Source: Bog-532 sp963824545 (GTDB taxonomy: Bacteria > Actinomycetota > Actinomycetes > Streptosporangiales > Streptosporangiaceae). From it: 64,000 bases of DNA. The stretch covers positions 1 through 64,000 of the forward strand of contig CAWGPP010000008.1 in assembly GCA_963824545.1 (NCBI GenBank), in the 5' to 3' direction. Of the stretch, positions 33,138-42,460 are shown in pieces (within the stretch, counting starts at the first letter, position 1; the number at the start of each line of letters is the position of its first letter). The notes beneath the pieces are model-generated. The model did no database searches. It had not been told where the DNA came from and saw only the letters and a program-made list of their open reading frames with translations. A program made the position numbers and the translations under genes.

Positions 33138-33566
33138 ATGGGGAAGTTTGAACAGCAGCTCCGGGATCTGTTTTCTTCACTTCAGTCCGCGTGGCGCAGA
33201 CACGCCCGTGGCGGCGCCGGCGGTCGGCCTGACCCCGGCGGGCAGCCGCGCCGGGGTCCCGGGGACCTGCGCCGCACGGAGGCGGCCCGCAAGGCGCAGG
33301 AAGCGGTGCGCGACGTCCGGACGGGCGAGGCCAGCCGGCGCGCGCAGGAGGCCGTCCGCGATCTGCGCAACAGTGAGGCCGCGCAGAAGGCGCAGGAGGC
33401 CGTCCGCGACCTGCGCAACAGTGAGGCCGCGCAGAAGGCGCAGGCCACGATGCGGGAGTTCCGCGAGAGCGAGACCGGCCGCAAAGCCGAATCGACCATC
33501 CAGGAGGCGGAGGCTGCCGCCCGCGCCGCCTACCTCCGGCTGCGCCGCTCGATGGGTGACCGCTGA
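33138..33566 (+). CDS. Hypothetical protein with five 16-residue repeats
   Basis: A 142-residue protein. After a short start (MGKFEQQLRDLFSSLQSAWR) it contains five consecutive 16-residue units of the form LRNSEAAQKAQEAVRD; units three and four are nearly identical in DNA (48-bp period from 33310). The pattern predicts one long amphipathic helix or bundle, as in LEA-like or apolipoprotein-like stress proteins. ATG at 33138 is chosen because a Shine-Dalgarno-like AAGGGA precedes it. Stands alone; function unknown. Confidence 0.7.
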   Translation: MGKFEQQLRDLFSSLQSAWRRHARGGAGGRPDPGGQPRRGPGDLRRTEAARKAQEAVRDVRTGEASRRAQEAVRDLRNSEAAQKAQEAVRDLRNSEAAQKAQATMREFRESETGRKAESTIQEAEAAARAAYLRLRRSMGDR

Positions 33567-33969
33567 TCCGCGTGTGACACGGCTCGCCGGGTGCGGCGAC
33601 GGGCCCGGCGCCATGTCCCGCACGGCCTCGGCACGGCCCGATGGCTGGGCCAGGCGCATCCTCGTTACTTTCAGTTATCACGCAACCGCACATACACCTG
33701 CATGATGTGTGACTTTTCCGGTCGTTACAAAGCGTTCTGGCGCCCCGGTCGCCATCCGAAGAACGCCACAGCCAGCATGTATATGCTGATGGAGCGGATA
33801 AGATGTCACTGATGTGTTACTTGCGGTGATTTCGTTCTTGACGGGCCGAAAATGTGAGCGATAACATCATCAAAACTCACCAGTAGCTCCGGCACGCCAC
33901 GTGCCTGGCCAAGCCAGTGCGCGGCGGCGAGCCGTCCGCTGTGCTGCCGGTGGCAAAGGGAGGCGCGAG
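33567..33969. other. Regulatory intergenic region before the LacI gene
   Basis: No gene. The 33660-33870 part is AT-rich. It holds CAGCAT/ATGCTG arms at 33773-33788 and a LacI-type half-palindrome at 33852-33867. Confidence 0.5.
33852..33867. promoter_or_regulatory. LacI-type operator candidate upstream of the regulator
   Basis: ATGTGAGCGATAACAT is an imperfect palindrome around the CG centre common to LacI-family sites. It shares TAACA with the perfect site at araB, suggesting autoregulation. Confidence 0.5.
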
Positions 33970-35082
33970 GTGACGGCGTCACCGCGTAATCCGGGCAGGC
34001 CCAGCCAGGGCCAGGCGCGAGTCAAGGCAAGCGCGGCCGGCCGCCGGGCCAGCGGGCCCGTCCGGCCACCGGTCATGGCCGACGTCGCTCAGCTCGCCGG
34101 AGTCTCCCACCAGACGGTCTCCCGCGTCCTCAACGACCATCCGAACGTCCGGCCGCACACCCGGGAAAAGGTCCTCGAGGCGATCCGGCAGCTGGCCTAC
34201 CGGCCCAACGCCGCGGCCCGGGCTCTGGTCACCCGGCGCACGCACACGCTCGGCGTGATCGGCATCGACTCGCCCCTGTACGGCCCGGCCATGATGCTGA
34301 ACGGGATCGAGCGTGCCGCTCAGCACGGGTACTTCGTGGTCATCGCGAGCCTGCCTGCCCTGGACCGGCGGTCGATGCTGGACACCGTGGACAGGTTCCT
34401 CGGGCACGCGGTCGAGGGCATCATCGTCATCGCGCCGCAGACCTCCGCGGTCGCGGCGCTCAGCCACGTTCCGGCCGACCTGCCGCTGGTCGCCGTCGGC
34501 TGCGGCACCCGGGCCCCCCTGACGTCGATCGCGGTGGACAACGCGGGCGGGGCGGGCCGGGCCACCCGCTACCTGCTCGGCCTGGGCCACGAGACCGTTC
34601 ACCACGTGGCCGGCCCCGGCACCTGGCTGGACGCCCGCGAGCGCGTCGACGGGTGGCGGGCGGCGCTGAACGAGGCGGGCGCCCGCGAGCCGGGCGTCAT
34701 CTCCGGCGACTGGTCGGCGCGCTCCGGCTATGAGATCGGGCAGAAGCTGGCGGCCAGAGACGACGTCACCGCGGTTTTCTGCGCCAACGACACCCTGGCC
34801 CTGGGACTGGTCCGGGCGCTGACCGAACACGGCCGCCGCGTCCCTGACGACATCAGCGTGGTCGGCTTCGACGATGTGCCCGAGGCCGGGTACTTCCTGC
34901 CGCCGCTCACGACCGTCCGGCAGGATTTCGGCGAAGTTGGCCGCCTCGCGCTGAGCGCGCTGGTCGACCGGATCACCAATGGTCCCGGACCCGGCGTCCA
35001 CCTCGCCGTGCCGCCCGAGCTGGTGGTCCGGGCCAGCGCGGCGCCACCGCCGGGACCGGGCCACGGACCAGCGGGGCCGTGA
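33970..35082 (+). CDS. LacI-family regulator of the arabinose operon
   Basis: A 370-residue repressor. The DNA-binding head is VMADVAQLAGVSHQTVSRVL followed by the hinge helix region PNAAARALVTRRT. The periplasmic-binding-like core has LGVIGIDS, the DNAGGAGRATRYLL segment and ISVVGFDDVPEAGYFLPPLT. The GTG at 33970 has GGGAGG 7 bases upstream. Placed directly before araBDA on the same strand with matching operators at both promoters, it is the likely arabinose-responsive repressor (AraR-like). Confidence 0.88.
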   Translation: MTASPRNPGRPSQGQARVKASAAGRRASGPVRPPVMADVAQLAGVSHQTVSRVLNDHPNVRPHTREKVLEAIRQLAYRPNAAARALVTRRTHTLGVIGIDSPLYGPAMMLNGIERAAQHGYFVVIASLPALDRRSMLDTVDRFLGHAVEGIIVIAPQTSAVAALSHVPADLPLVAVGCGTRAPLTSIAVDNAGGAGRATRYLLGLGHETVHHVAGPGTWLDARERVDGWRAALNEAGAREPGVISGDWSARSGYEIGQKLAARDDVTAVFCANDTLALGLVRALTEHGRRVPDDISVVGFDDVPEAGYFLPPLTTVRQDFGEVGRLALSALVDRITNGPGPGVHLAVPPELVVRASAAPPPGPGHGPAGP

Positions 35083-35220
35083 CGATAATCAGCGAGGCTC
35101 ACGTGCGGAGACGCGAAGCTGGAGTAAGAATTAGCGGGGCCACGGCGGGGAAGATCACAACGGGGCTCTAGCCGCGGAAACGGAAACCGAAGGACGGAAG
35201 CGCTCACCTGGGAGGCAGAC

Positions 35221-36969
35221 ATGGTTGTTAACGCTAACAACGGTGGCCGGTACGTCGTGGGCGTGGACTACGGCACCCTGTCCGGACGCGCGCTCGTCGT
35301 CCGGGTCAGCGACGGGGCGGAGGCCGGCACCGCGGTCCACGAATACCGGCACGCCGTGATGGACCGCGAGCTGGCCGCCACCGGCGAGCCACTGCCCCCC
35401 GACTGGGCCCTGCAGGACCCGGCCGACTACCTGGCCGTGCTCCGGACGGCGGTGCCCGAGGCCATCCGGGACGCGGGCATCGACCCGGCCGCGGTGATCG
35501 GCATCGCCACCGACTTCACCGCCTGCACGGTGCTGCCCACCACGGCCGATGGCGCGCCGCTGTGCATGCTCCCGGGCCTGGAGGGCCGCCCGCACGCCTA
35601 TCCCAAGCTGTGGAAACACCACGCGGCCCAGCCGCACGCGGACCGGATCAACGCGCTGGCCCACGACCGCAAGGAACCGTGGATCGCGCGGTACGGCGGC
35701 AAGATCTCCTCGGAATGGCAGTACGCCAAGGCGCTGCAGCTACTGGAGGAGGACCCCGAGCTGTACGCGCGCGCTGAGCGCTGGATCGAGGCCGCCGACT
35801 GGATCATCTGGCAGCTCACCGGCGCCGAGACACGCAACGCCTGCACCGCGGGTTACAAGGGCATCTGGCAGGGCGGGCACTACCCATCGCGCGAGTTCCT
35901 GGCCGCGCTCAACCCGGAGTTCGCCGGCTTCGCGGCCGGCAAGCTGGAGTACCCGATCTCCGCCCTGGGCAGCCGGGCCGGGTCGCTGACCGCCGAGGCC
36001 GCGGAATGGACCGGCCTGCCGGAGGGCATCGCGGTCGCCGTCGGGAACGTCGACGCGCACGTCACCGTGCCCGCCGCGGGCGCCGTCGGGCCGGGCCAGA
36101 TGGTCCTCATCATGGGCACGTCCACCTGCCACGTGATGAACAGCACGCAGCTCGCCGAGATCCCCGGCATGTGCGGCGTGGTCGATGGCGGCATCATCGC
36201 CGGCCAGTGGGGATATGAGGCCGGGCAGAGCAGCGTCGGCGACATCTTCGCCTGGTTCACCGAGAACGCGGTGCCCGGCTCGTACCGGGACGGGGCGTCG
36301 GTGCGCGGCATCTCCGTGCACGACCTGCTCACCGAGGAGGCGGCGGCCCAGCCGGCCGGGGCGCACGGGCTGGTCGCGCTGGACTGGTTTGGCGGCAACC
36401 GGTCGGTGCTCGTCGATCACCACCTCTCCGGCGCCGTCGTCGGGCTCACGCTCGCTACCCGGCCGGCCGAAATCTACCGGGCGCTGCTGGAGGCGACCGC
36501 GTTCGGCACGCGGGTCATCGTCGAATCATTCGGCCCGGCGGGAGTCCCGGTCACGGAGGTGGTCGTGGCTGGCGGCCTGCTCAAGAACGACCTGCTCATG
36601 CAGATCTACGCGGACGTCCTGCGCCGTCCGCTCGGCGTGATCGTCTCCGACCAGGGCCCGGCGCTGGGCTCGGCCATCCACGCGGCGGTCGCCGCCGGCG
36701 CCTACCCGGACGTGCCGGCCGCGGCGCAGGCCATGGGGAAGGCCCGGCACGCGGTCTACCAGCCCGACCCGGCGAACGCCGCCGTGTACGACGAGCTGTA
36801 CGCGGAGTACGTCACGTTGCACGACTACTTCGGCCGGGGCGGCAACGACAGCATGCACCGGCTGCGCGCACTCCGGGACCGGGTGCTCGGCTCGCGCGCC
36901 GGTGATCCCGATCCTGATGTCGGCGACACCACGTCCGCATCGCTGGACGACGAAATGGGAGGTTCCTGA
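35221..36969 (+). CDS. araB: L-ribulokinase (FGGY family)
   Basis: A 582-residue carbohydrate kinase phosphorylating L-ribulose at O5. It opens with the FGGY phosphate loop VVGVDYGTLSGRALVV. The segment GIATDFTACTVLP carries the ribulokinase-type substrate loop, and GPGQMVLIMGTSTCHVMNS and VVAGGLLKNDLLMQIYADV are the ATP-binding parts. Length and the order araB-araD-araA fit L-arabinose degradation. ATG at 35221 follows GGGAGG by 7 bases. The stop overlaps araD by one base. A LacI operator sits inside the first codons. Confidence 0.94.
   Translation: MVVNANNGGRYVVGVDYGTLSGRALVVRVSDGAEAGTAVHEYRHAVMDRELAATGEPLPPDWALQDPADYLAVLRTAVPEAIRDAGIDPAAVIGIATDFTACTVLPTTADGAPLCMLPGLEGRPHAYPKLWKHHAAQPHADRINALAHDRKEPWIARYGGKISSEWQYAKALQLLEEDPELYARAERWIEAADWIIWQLTGAETRNACTAGYKGIWQGGHYPSREFLAALNPEFAGFAAGKLEYPISALGSRAGSLTAEAAEWTGLPEGIAVAVGNVDAHVTVPAAGAVGPGQMVLIMGTSTCHVMNSTQLAEIPGMCGVVDGGIIAGQWGYEAGQSSVGDIFAWFTENAVPGSYRDGASVRGISVHDLLTEEAAAQPAGAHGLVALDWFGGNRSVLVDHHLSGAVVGLTLATRPAEIYRALLEATAFGTRVIVESFGPAGVPVTEVVVAGGLLKNDLLMQIYADVLRRPLGVIVSDQGPALGSAIHAAVAAGAYPDVPAAAQAMGKARHAVYQPDPANAAVYDELYAEYVTLHDYFGRGGNDSMHRLRALRDRVLGSRAGDPDPDVGDTTSASLDDEMGGS
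35224..35241. promoter_or_regulatory. LacI-type operator overlapping the araB start
   Basis: GTTGTTA and TAACAAC are exact 7-bp arms around ACGC, beginning at the third base after the araB ATG. The site lies within codons 2-7 of araB, so binding would block early elongation or initiation. Confidence 0.75.
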
Positions 36970-37655
36970 TGAGCGTGGCCGAGGACGGCCTGCCGGCCAC
37001 CGAGCTCGTGGCCGAGCTGCGCGAGATCGTCTCCGACCTGCACGCCGAGCTGCCGCGTAACGGGCTGGTCGCGTGGACGTCGGGGAACGTGTCGGCGCGG
37101 GTCCCCGGCGCCGATCTCATGATCATCAAACCGAGCGGCGTGGGCTACGACGACCTGACGCCCGAGTCGATGGTCGTCTGTGACCTGGATGGCAACCCGG
37201 TCGGCGACGGCTACACGCCCTCCAGCGACACGGCCACGCACGCCTACATCTACCGGCGCATGCCCGAAGTCGGCGGCATCGTGCACACGCACTCGACCTA
37301 CGCGACGGCCTGGGCTGCGCTCGGTGAGCCGATCCCTTGCGTGATCACGGCGATGGCGGACGAGTTCGGCGGGGAGATCCCCATCGGCCCGTTCGCGCTG
37401 ATCGGCAGCGACGAGATCGGGCGCGGCGTGGTGGCCACGCTGGCCGGCCACCGCTCCCCCGCCGTCCTGATGCGCAGCCACGGCGTCTTCACGATCGGGC
37501 CGGCTGTACGGGACGCCGTCAAGGCCGCCATCATGTGCGAGGACGTGGCCCGTACCGTGCACGCCGCGCGCCTGCTGGGCCCCCTCGATGCACTCCCCCA
37601 GGACCAGGTGGACGCGCTGCACAAACGTTACAAGGAGCACTACGGCCAGCACTGA
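36969..37655 (+). CDS. araD: L-ribulose-5-phosphate 4-epimerase
   Basis: A 228-residue class II aldolase-fold enzyme converting L-ribulose-5-P to D-xylulose-5-P. Family marks are WTSGNVSARVPGADLMIIKP for phosphate binding, the zinc ligands in HTHSTYATAW and the third His in MRSHGVFTIG. It starts on the last base of the araB stop (TGATG) and precedes araA by 29 bp, so it is the middle gene of the operon. Confidence 0.95.
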   Translation: MSVAEDGLPATELVAELREIVSDLHAELPRNGLVAWTSGNVSARVPGADLMIIKPSGVGYDDLTPESMVVCDLDGNPVGDGYTPSSDTATHAYIYRRMPEVGGIVHTHSTYATAWAALGEPIPCVITAMADEFGGEIPIGPFALIGSDEIGRGVVATLAGHRSPAVLMRSHGVFTIGPAVRDAVKAAIMCEDVARTVHAARLLGPLDALPQDQVDALHKRYKEHYGQH

Positions 37656-37684
37656 CCGGGCCCCGAGTCGAGAAGGAGATTGTC

Positions 37685-39082
37685 ATGGCTGACCGCAGGC
37701 CGCGCATCGGGATCCTCGGCATCATGCAGGACCTTTACGACGACATGATCCCGGGGATCGCCCAGCGGCAGGAGGGTTACGCCGCGGAGATCGCCCGTCA
37801 CCTGTCCGACGTCGCGGAATTCATCCCGAGCAAGGCGATCAAGTACCGCGAGGACGCCGAGCGCGCGATGCGCGATTTCGAGGACGGCGGCCTGGACGGG
37901 GTGATGGTCGTGATGCTCACCTACGGCCCGGCCATGCGGGTGGCGCGGCTGCTGAGCGAGTCACGGCTGCCCGTGCTGATGGCCAACATCCAGCCGGAGC
38001 CGTCGGTCACGCCCGCCTGGGACATGGCCGACATGACCTACAACCAGGGGGTGCACGGCGCCCAGGACACCGCGAACGCCATGGTCCGGGCGGGCAAGCG
38101 CTTCCAGGTGCTGACCGATGACTGGAAGAGCGACAGCTTCCGCGCCGACGTCGGGCGATGGGCGCGCGCCGCCGCGGCCGTCACCGCGTGGAAGTCACTG
38201 AAAACTGCGATCTTCGGTTACGCGATGAACGACATGGGCGACATCCGGGTCGATGAGAACGCCCTGATCAGGACGCTGGGACCGGAGATCATCGCGGTCG
38301 CGCCCGGCGATCTGTACCGCGGCATGCAGGACGTCACCGACGCCCAGATCGCGGAGGTGATCGCGTCCGAGGACGCGCACTTCGAGATCGACCCGCGGCT
38401 GTCCCGCGAGGAGCGCGAGGATCACGTGCGGATGCAGGTGGCAATCGAGCAGATTCTTAACGAGCATGGATTCGGCGCCTACACCGCGCATTTCGACGCG
38501 ATCGGTGAGGACGGCCGGTTCCGCCGGCTTCCGCTCGCGGCGGCCTCCAGCCTGATGGCCAAGGGGTTCGGCTACGCCGCCGAGGGCGACGTGCTGACCG
38601 CGTGCGTGGTCTACGCCGGGCATCTGCTGATCGGGGACGCGCACTTCACCGAGATGTACGCGATGGACTTCCCGAGCGACTCGATCCTGCAGAGCCACAT
38701 GGGTGAGGGCAACTGGAAGGTCGCCCGGTCCGACCGCCCGGTGAAGCTCATCAAGCGGCCGCTCGGCATCGGCCGGCTGGACGACCCGCCGACGTTCCTG
38801 TTCCAGCTCCAGCCGGGCCCGGCGACGCTCGCGACCCTGGTCTCGCTGGGCGGCGAGAAGTTCCGGCTGGTCTGCGCGGAGGGCGAGAACCTGGACAGCC
38901 AGGAACTCCCGGCGCTGGAAATGCCGTACGGGCAGTTCCGGCCGACGTCGGGCGTGCGCGCCTGCCTGAACGGCTGGCTGCGCGCGGGCGGCCCGCACCA
39001 CGAGGTCATGAACCTGGGGCACCACGCCGCCGACTGGCGCGACTTCTGCGACATCGCCGGCATCGAGTTCGTTCAGGTCTGA
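37685..39082 (+). CDS. araA: L-arabinose isomerase family protein
   Basis: A 465-residue sugar isomerase that should convert L-arabinose to L-ribulose. The N-terminal domain begins PRIGILGIMQDLYDDMIPGI. It is somewhat shorter than E. coli AraA and belongs to the L-fucose/L-arabinose isomerase group common in actinobacteria. Its tail HHEVMNLGHHAADWRDFC has the metal/substrate His residues. AAGGAGATTGTC precedes ATG at 37685. Last gene of the operon; no sugar transporter is in the window. Confidence 0.93.
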   Translation: MADRRPRIGILGIMQDLYDDMIPGIAQRQEGYAAEIARHLSDVAEFIPSKAIKYREDAERAMRDFEDGGLDGVMVVMLTYGPAMRVARLLSESRLPVLMANIQPEPSVTPAWDMADMTYNQGVHGAQDTANAMVRAGKRFQVLTDDWKSDSFRADVGRWARAAAAVTAWKSLKTAIFGYAMNDMGDIRVDENALIRTLGPEIIAVAPGDLYRGMQDVTDAQIAEVIASEDAHFEIDPRLSREEREDHVRMQVAIEQILNEHGFGAYTAHFDAIGEDGRFRRLPLAAASSLMAKGFGYAAEGDVLTACVVYAGHLLIGDAHFTEMYAMDFPSDSILQSHMGEGNWKVARSDRPVKLIKRPLGIGRLDDPPTFLFQLQPGPATLATLVSLGGEKFRLVCAEGENLDSQELPALEMPYGQFRPTSGVRACLNGWLRAGGPHHEVMNLGHHAADWRDFCDIAGIEFVQV

Positions 39083-39119
39083 CCTGGGCCGCCGCGGGGT
39101 CCTCCGCTGCCGGGCGGCG

Positions 39120-39167
39120 CTTGCCGGCAGACTTTTGGACACATACGGCCCAAAACGCTGCCCGTAA
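39120..39167. repeat. Hairpin repeat R2 (GTATGT family)
   Basis: The copy lies 38 bp after the araA stop. Its core ACACATACGGCCCAAAAC is the inverse complement relative of R1, with outer arms TTGCCGGCAG and CTGCCCGTAA that still pair in part. It may serve as the ara operon terminator. Confidence 0.7.
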
Positions 39168-39373
39168 CCGGGCGGCGGGGGAAGGCGTGTTTCAGAAGTG
39201 ACTGATGAAACATGGCCGGGCCGCCCCGGACAACAGGGCTCGCCGGACGCTCCGCGTGGAAACCGGGCTGACGGTCCGTGCGTCGTTCTACACTGCATGC
39301 CCATCACCGTTTATGGTGATCCGTGAGTCTTCCACCGGGATGGGGGCCGCCAGCCCTCGGCGAGGAGCAGACG

Positions 39374-41107
39374 ATGGCAACCAGCCAGCATGATCATCCG
39401 GGGCGAAACGGCGGCCGGCGTCCGTTGGCGGGCGGCCTGTCCAGACGGCGGTTCCTGGCCGGCACGGCCGGCGCGGGCGCGCTCGCCATCTCGGCGGGCA
39501 TCACCGCGCCGGCCGCATTAGCGTCGGCTCGCAGGGCGTCGGCCGGCGGGGGCCAGGCGGGGGGCCTGCCCAGCCTGCAAGAGATATGGGGATGGCAGCA
39601 GCAGCTCGTCCAGTTCGGCACCCGTTACACCGGCAGCCCTGGCCATTCGGCCTACGTTGACTGGCTTACCAGCCAGCTCGCCGCCGTGCCCGGCTTCACC
39701 GTCCAGACCGACCGGCTGACCTTCAACCGCTGGCTGGCCCGCGATTACACGCTGCAGGTGAGCGTCCCCGCGGCCGTCGGCGCCTCCGGCCCGGTCCCGC
39801 TCACCTACTACTACCCCTACTCGGGGCAGACGCCGCCGCAGGGCGTCACGGCCAAGCTGGTCGACCTCGGCCTCTACCCGCCCGCCGTGTCCGGCCTCTC
39901 GGGGTACACCACGGCGTTCTGGGCCGCCGCCAAAGGCGCGATCGCCCTGGTCCGCGCCGCTCCGCCGGTGTTCGACCTCGATACCGGGCAGACCGCCACC
40001 GGCGGCTACCAGCCTGGCAAGTCCTCGGTGCAGGCCGCCGTGGACTACACGGCCTACGCCGCGGCCCTGCCGCATCCTGCCTGGCAGGGCATATTCGATC
40101 CCGTTCCGCTGCTGGACGCGCGCAACGCCGGGGTGCTCGGGGTCGTCATCGCCTGGACCGGCCTGCCGGACGAGGAGATCGTCAACCAGTACAACCCCTT
40201 CACCACGTCCTACCCGGCCGCCTCCGGGCTGCCCTCGCCCGGCGACCCCGGCTGCCCGGCGGTGTGGGTGGGCGACGCCACCGGCGCCGAACTGTCCCGG
40301 TTCGCCGCCAGCGGGCAGGCCAGCGCGACCCTCGTGCTCACCGCCGACATCACCGCCGGCGCCGCCACCGAGACGGTCTGGGGGTGGCTGAAGGGCTCCG
40401 GGCACGCCGGCGAGAACATCATCATCAACACCCACACCGACGGGCCGAACGCCACCGAGGAGAACGGCGGGCTCGGGCTGGTCGCGCTCGCCCGGCACCT
40501 GGCCAGCCTGCCCTCGCGCAACCGCGACATGTACTTCGCCCTCGTCACCGGGCATTTCCAGCTGCCGCAGTTCACCCGGACCATCCCCAATCCGAGAAAC
40601 ACCGAGTTGAGCAACGACGCGACCAGCGTGTGGATGCTCGACCACCCCGGCATCTACCAGGCCGCCACCCTCGGCATCACGGCCGAGCACCTGGGCGCCA
40701 CCATGTGGGCCGACGTGGCCGGGCAGTACGTGGCCACCGGCAGCTTCGACTGGAGCACCACGTACACGGCGCCGCGCAACCCGTTGAACATTCTTAACAC
40801 GGAGCAGCACGCCTACCTGTCCGCGGCCGCCGCCGTCAACGCCAGCGGCTGGCCCGACTACCCGATCGCCACCGTCCGGCCCGGCCCTCTCCCGGTTTAT
40901 CTCGGCGAGGGCTCGCCGCTGTACGCCGCCGGGCTGGGCACGGTCTCGCACTGCCCGCTCCCCACCTACCTGCTGCAGGCCGGCGACGCGCAGCAGCCGG
41001 GCCTGCTGGACCTCGACAAACTCGACCAGAACCTGATGTACGGGCAGATCCTGACGCTCGCGCGGACGATCCAGGCCCTCGACGCGATCCCGTCGGCCGC
41101 CCTGTAG
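39374..41107 (+). CDS. Tat-exported M28-like metallopeptidase
   Basis: A 577-residue secreted protein. The twin-arginine motif SRRRFLAG is at residues 23-30, followed by a hydrophobic stretch and an Ala-rich cleavage region, and no lipobox. The mature part has a protease-associated domain insert and an M28-like zinc core: ENIIINTHTDGPNATEENGG gives the first His/Asp and the Glu pair. The substrate is likely peptides outside the cell. The ATG at 39374 has GAGGAG 7 bases upstream. Monocistronic. Confidence 0.8.
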   Translation: MATSQHDHPGRNGGRRPLAGGLSRRRFLAGTAGAGALAISAGITAPAALASARRASAGGGQAGGLPSLQEIWGWQQQLVQFGTRYTGSPGHSAYVDWLTSQLAAVPGFTVQTDRLTFNRWLARDYTLQVSVPAAVGASGPVPLTYYYPYSGQTPPQGVTAKLVDLGLYPPAVSGLSGYTTAFWAAAKGAIALVRAAPPVFDLDTGQTATGGYQPGKSSVQAAVDYTAYAAALPHPAWQGIFDPVPLLDARNAGVLGVVIAWTGLPDEEIVNQYNPFTTSYPAASGLPSPGDPGCPAVWVGDATGAELSRFAASGQASATLVLTADITAGAATETVWGWLKGSGHAGENIIINTHTDGPNATEENGGLGLVALARHLASLPSRNRDMYFALVTGHFQLPQFTRTIPNPRNTELSNDATSVWMLDHPGIYQAATLGITAEHLGATMWADVAGQYVATGSFDWSTTYTAPRNPLNILNTEQHAYLSAAAAVNASGWPDYPIATVRPGPLPVYLGEGSPLYAAGLGTVSHCPLPTYLLQAGDAQQPGLLDLDKLDQNLMYGQILTLARTIQALDAIPSAAL

Positions 41108-41154
41108 CCGCAGCGTCGCCTTCCCGTCGGCCGGCCTGTAGCCGCAGCGTCGCC
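41088..41154. repeat. 34-bp tandem duplication at the peptidase stop codon
   Basis: Copies 41088-41120 and 41122-41154 differ by one base. The first contains the peptidase stop TAG, so the second is a silent duplicate of the C-terminal codons plus 3' UTR. Confidence 0.8.
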
Positions 41155-41168
41155 CGTCGCGATGAGCG

Positions 41169-41205
41169 CGTCACCCGGGCGGCCCGAACGGGCGCCCGGG
41201 TGACG
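41169..41205 (+). terminator. Strong hairpin terminator
   Basis: CGTCACCCGGGCG (41169-41181) pairs without mismatch with CGCCCGGGTGACG (41193-41205) across an 11-base loop, just after the peptidase gene. Confidence 0.75.
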
Positions 41206-41436
41206 TGTCCGGGGCCGGGTGACGCCTGCCCGGGGCCGGGTGCCCGGCCAGCGCGGGGCCGGCCGGAAAACCCGTTGCACCGGGCGGCCCGGCTGTGGCA
41301 CGGTCTCGGCAACAGGAAGAGCTGGCGCGCGAGCAGACGCCGCCGGCCTGTACGGAAGGGAGGCGCCTGATGTCTACGCCCGTCGTGGGGCTGCTCACGC
41401 CTGCCCCGACCGTCACCTTCCTGAGGAGCGCCAACC

Positions 41437-42375
41437 GTGCGCGACGATTCCGCACACTCCGGAGACTTCCGCCGCAGCCGGCGTAACCCGCGCCGCTTCA
41501 ACGACGACGAACCGTACTTCCAGAAACGCAGCAGGCACCGCGTCGCCATGCCCTCGGTGGAGACGTTCGATATCACCGACGGCCTGCCGGAGGGCGACCG
41601 CTGGTCAACCTGGGATCAGCCGGCCGCCGGTGAACGGGGCCCGCAACCTTACCCGGACTGGCTGGTCACCGAGCTAGCCGCGGTCGACACCGAACTGGGC
41701 ATCCTGAAGACCGGCAAGGAGGCCGACGTCTTCCTGCTCCGCCGCGGGGTGCCGCGGACCGGCCCGTCCTGCCTGCTCGCCGCGAAGCGGTACCGCGACG
41801 CCGGGCACCGGATGTTTCACCGGGACAGCGGCTACCTGGAGGGCCGCCGGGTCCGCGAGTCACGCGCGAGCCGGGCCATGGCCGGGCGCACCGCGTTCGG
41901 CCGGCAGGCGATCGCCGGGCAGTGGGCCATCGCCGAGTTCGCTGCGCTGGTCCGGCTGTACGAATCCGGCGTCCCGGTCCCTTACCCCGTGCAGGTCACC
42001 GGGACCGAGCTGCTGCTGGAGTTCGTCGGGGACGCGGACGGGACCGCGGCGCCGCGGCTGGCCGAAACGCGGCCCGGCCCGGCGGAACTGCGCACGCTGT
42101 GGGATCAGCTGGTTGAGGCGGTCGTCCTGCTGGCCAGGAACGGGCTGGCGCATGGCGACCTGTCCGCCTACAACCTGCTGGTGCACGCCGGCCGGCTGGT
42201 CCTGATCGACCTGCCGCAGGTGGTCGACGTGATCGCCAACCCGCAGGGCGCCAGGTACCTGGAACGGGACGCGGTCAACGTGGGCAACTGGTTTACCGCC
42301 CGGGGCCTGGCCGATGCGGACCCGGACCCGGCGGGCCTGCCCGCGCTGCTGCGCTACGAGGCCGGCCTCGACTAA
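41437..42375 (+). CDS. RIO1-family serine/threonine kinase
   Basis: A 312-residue atypical kinase. Nucleotide loop: LKTGKEADVFLL. The conserved Lys is in LLAAKRYRD, the catalytic loop is AHGDLSAYNLL, and the metal-binding Asp is in LVLIDLPQVVD (DLPQ as in RIO1). Bacterial RIO kinases have poorly known targets; archaeal and eukaryotic ones work in ribosome maturation. The GTG start at 41437 has GAGGAG 8 bases upstream. The first 60 residues are basic and disordered. Confidence 0.88.
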   Translation: MRDDSAHSGDFRRSRRNPRRFNDDEPYFQKRSRHRVAMPSVETFDITDGLPEGDRWSTWDQPAAGERGPQPYPDWLVTELAAVDTELGILKTGKEADVFLLRRGVPRTGPSCLLAAKRYRDAGHRMFHRDSGYLEGRRVRESRASRAMAGRTAFGRQAIAGQWAIAEFAALVRLYESGVPVPYPVQVTGTELLLEFVGDADGTAAPRLAETRPGPAELRTLWDQLVEAVVLLARNGLAHGDLSAYNLLVHAGRLVLIDLPQVVDVIANPQGARYLERDAVNVGNWFTARGLADADPDPAGLPALLRYEAGLD

Positions 42376-42460
42376 CCGCTCCCGGGCCTCGCTCCCTGCG
42401 GCCCGCTCCCTGCGGCCCGGAGGGCGGGGTAGGCGGGCCGGAGGGGCGGGCGGCTTTGGC

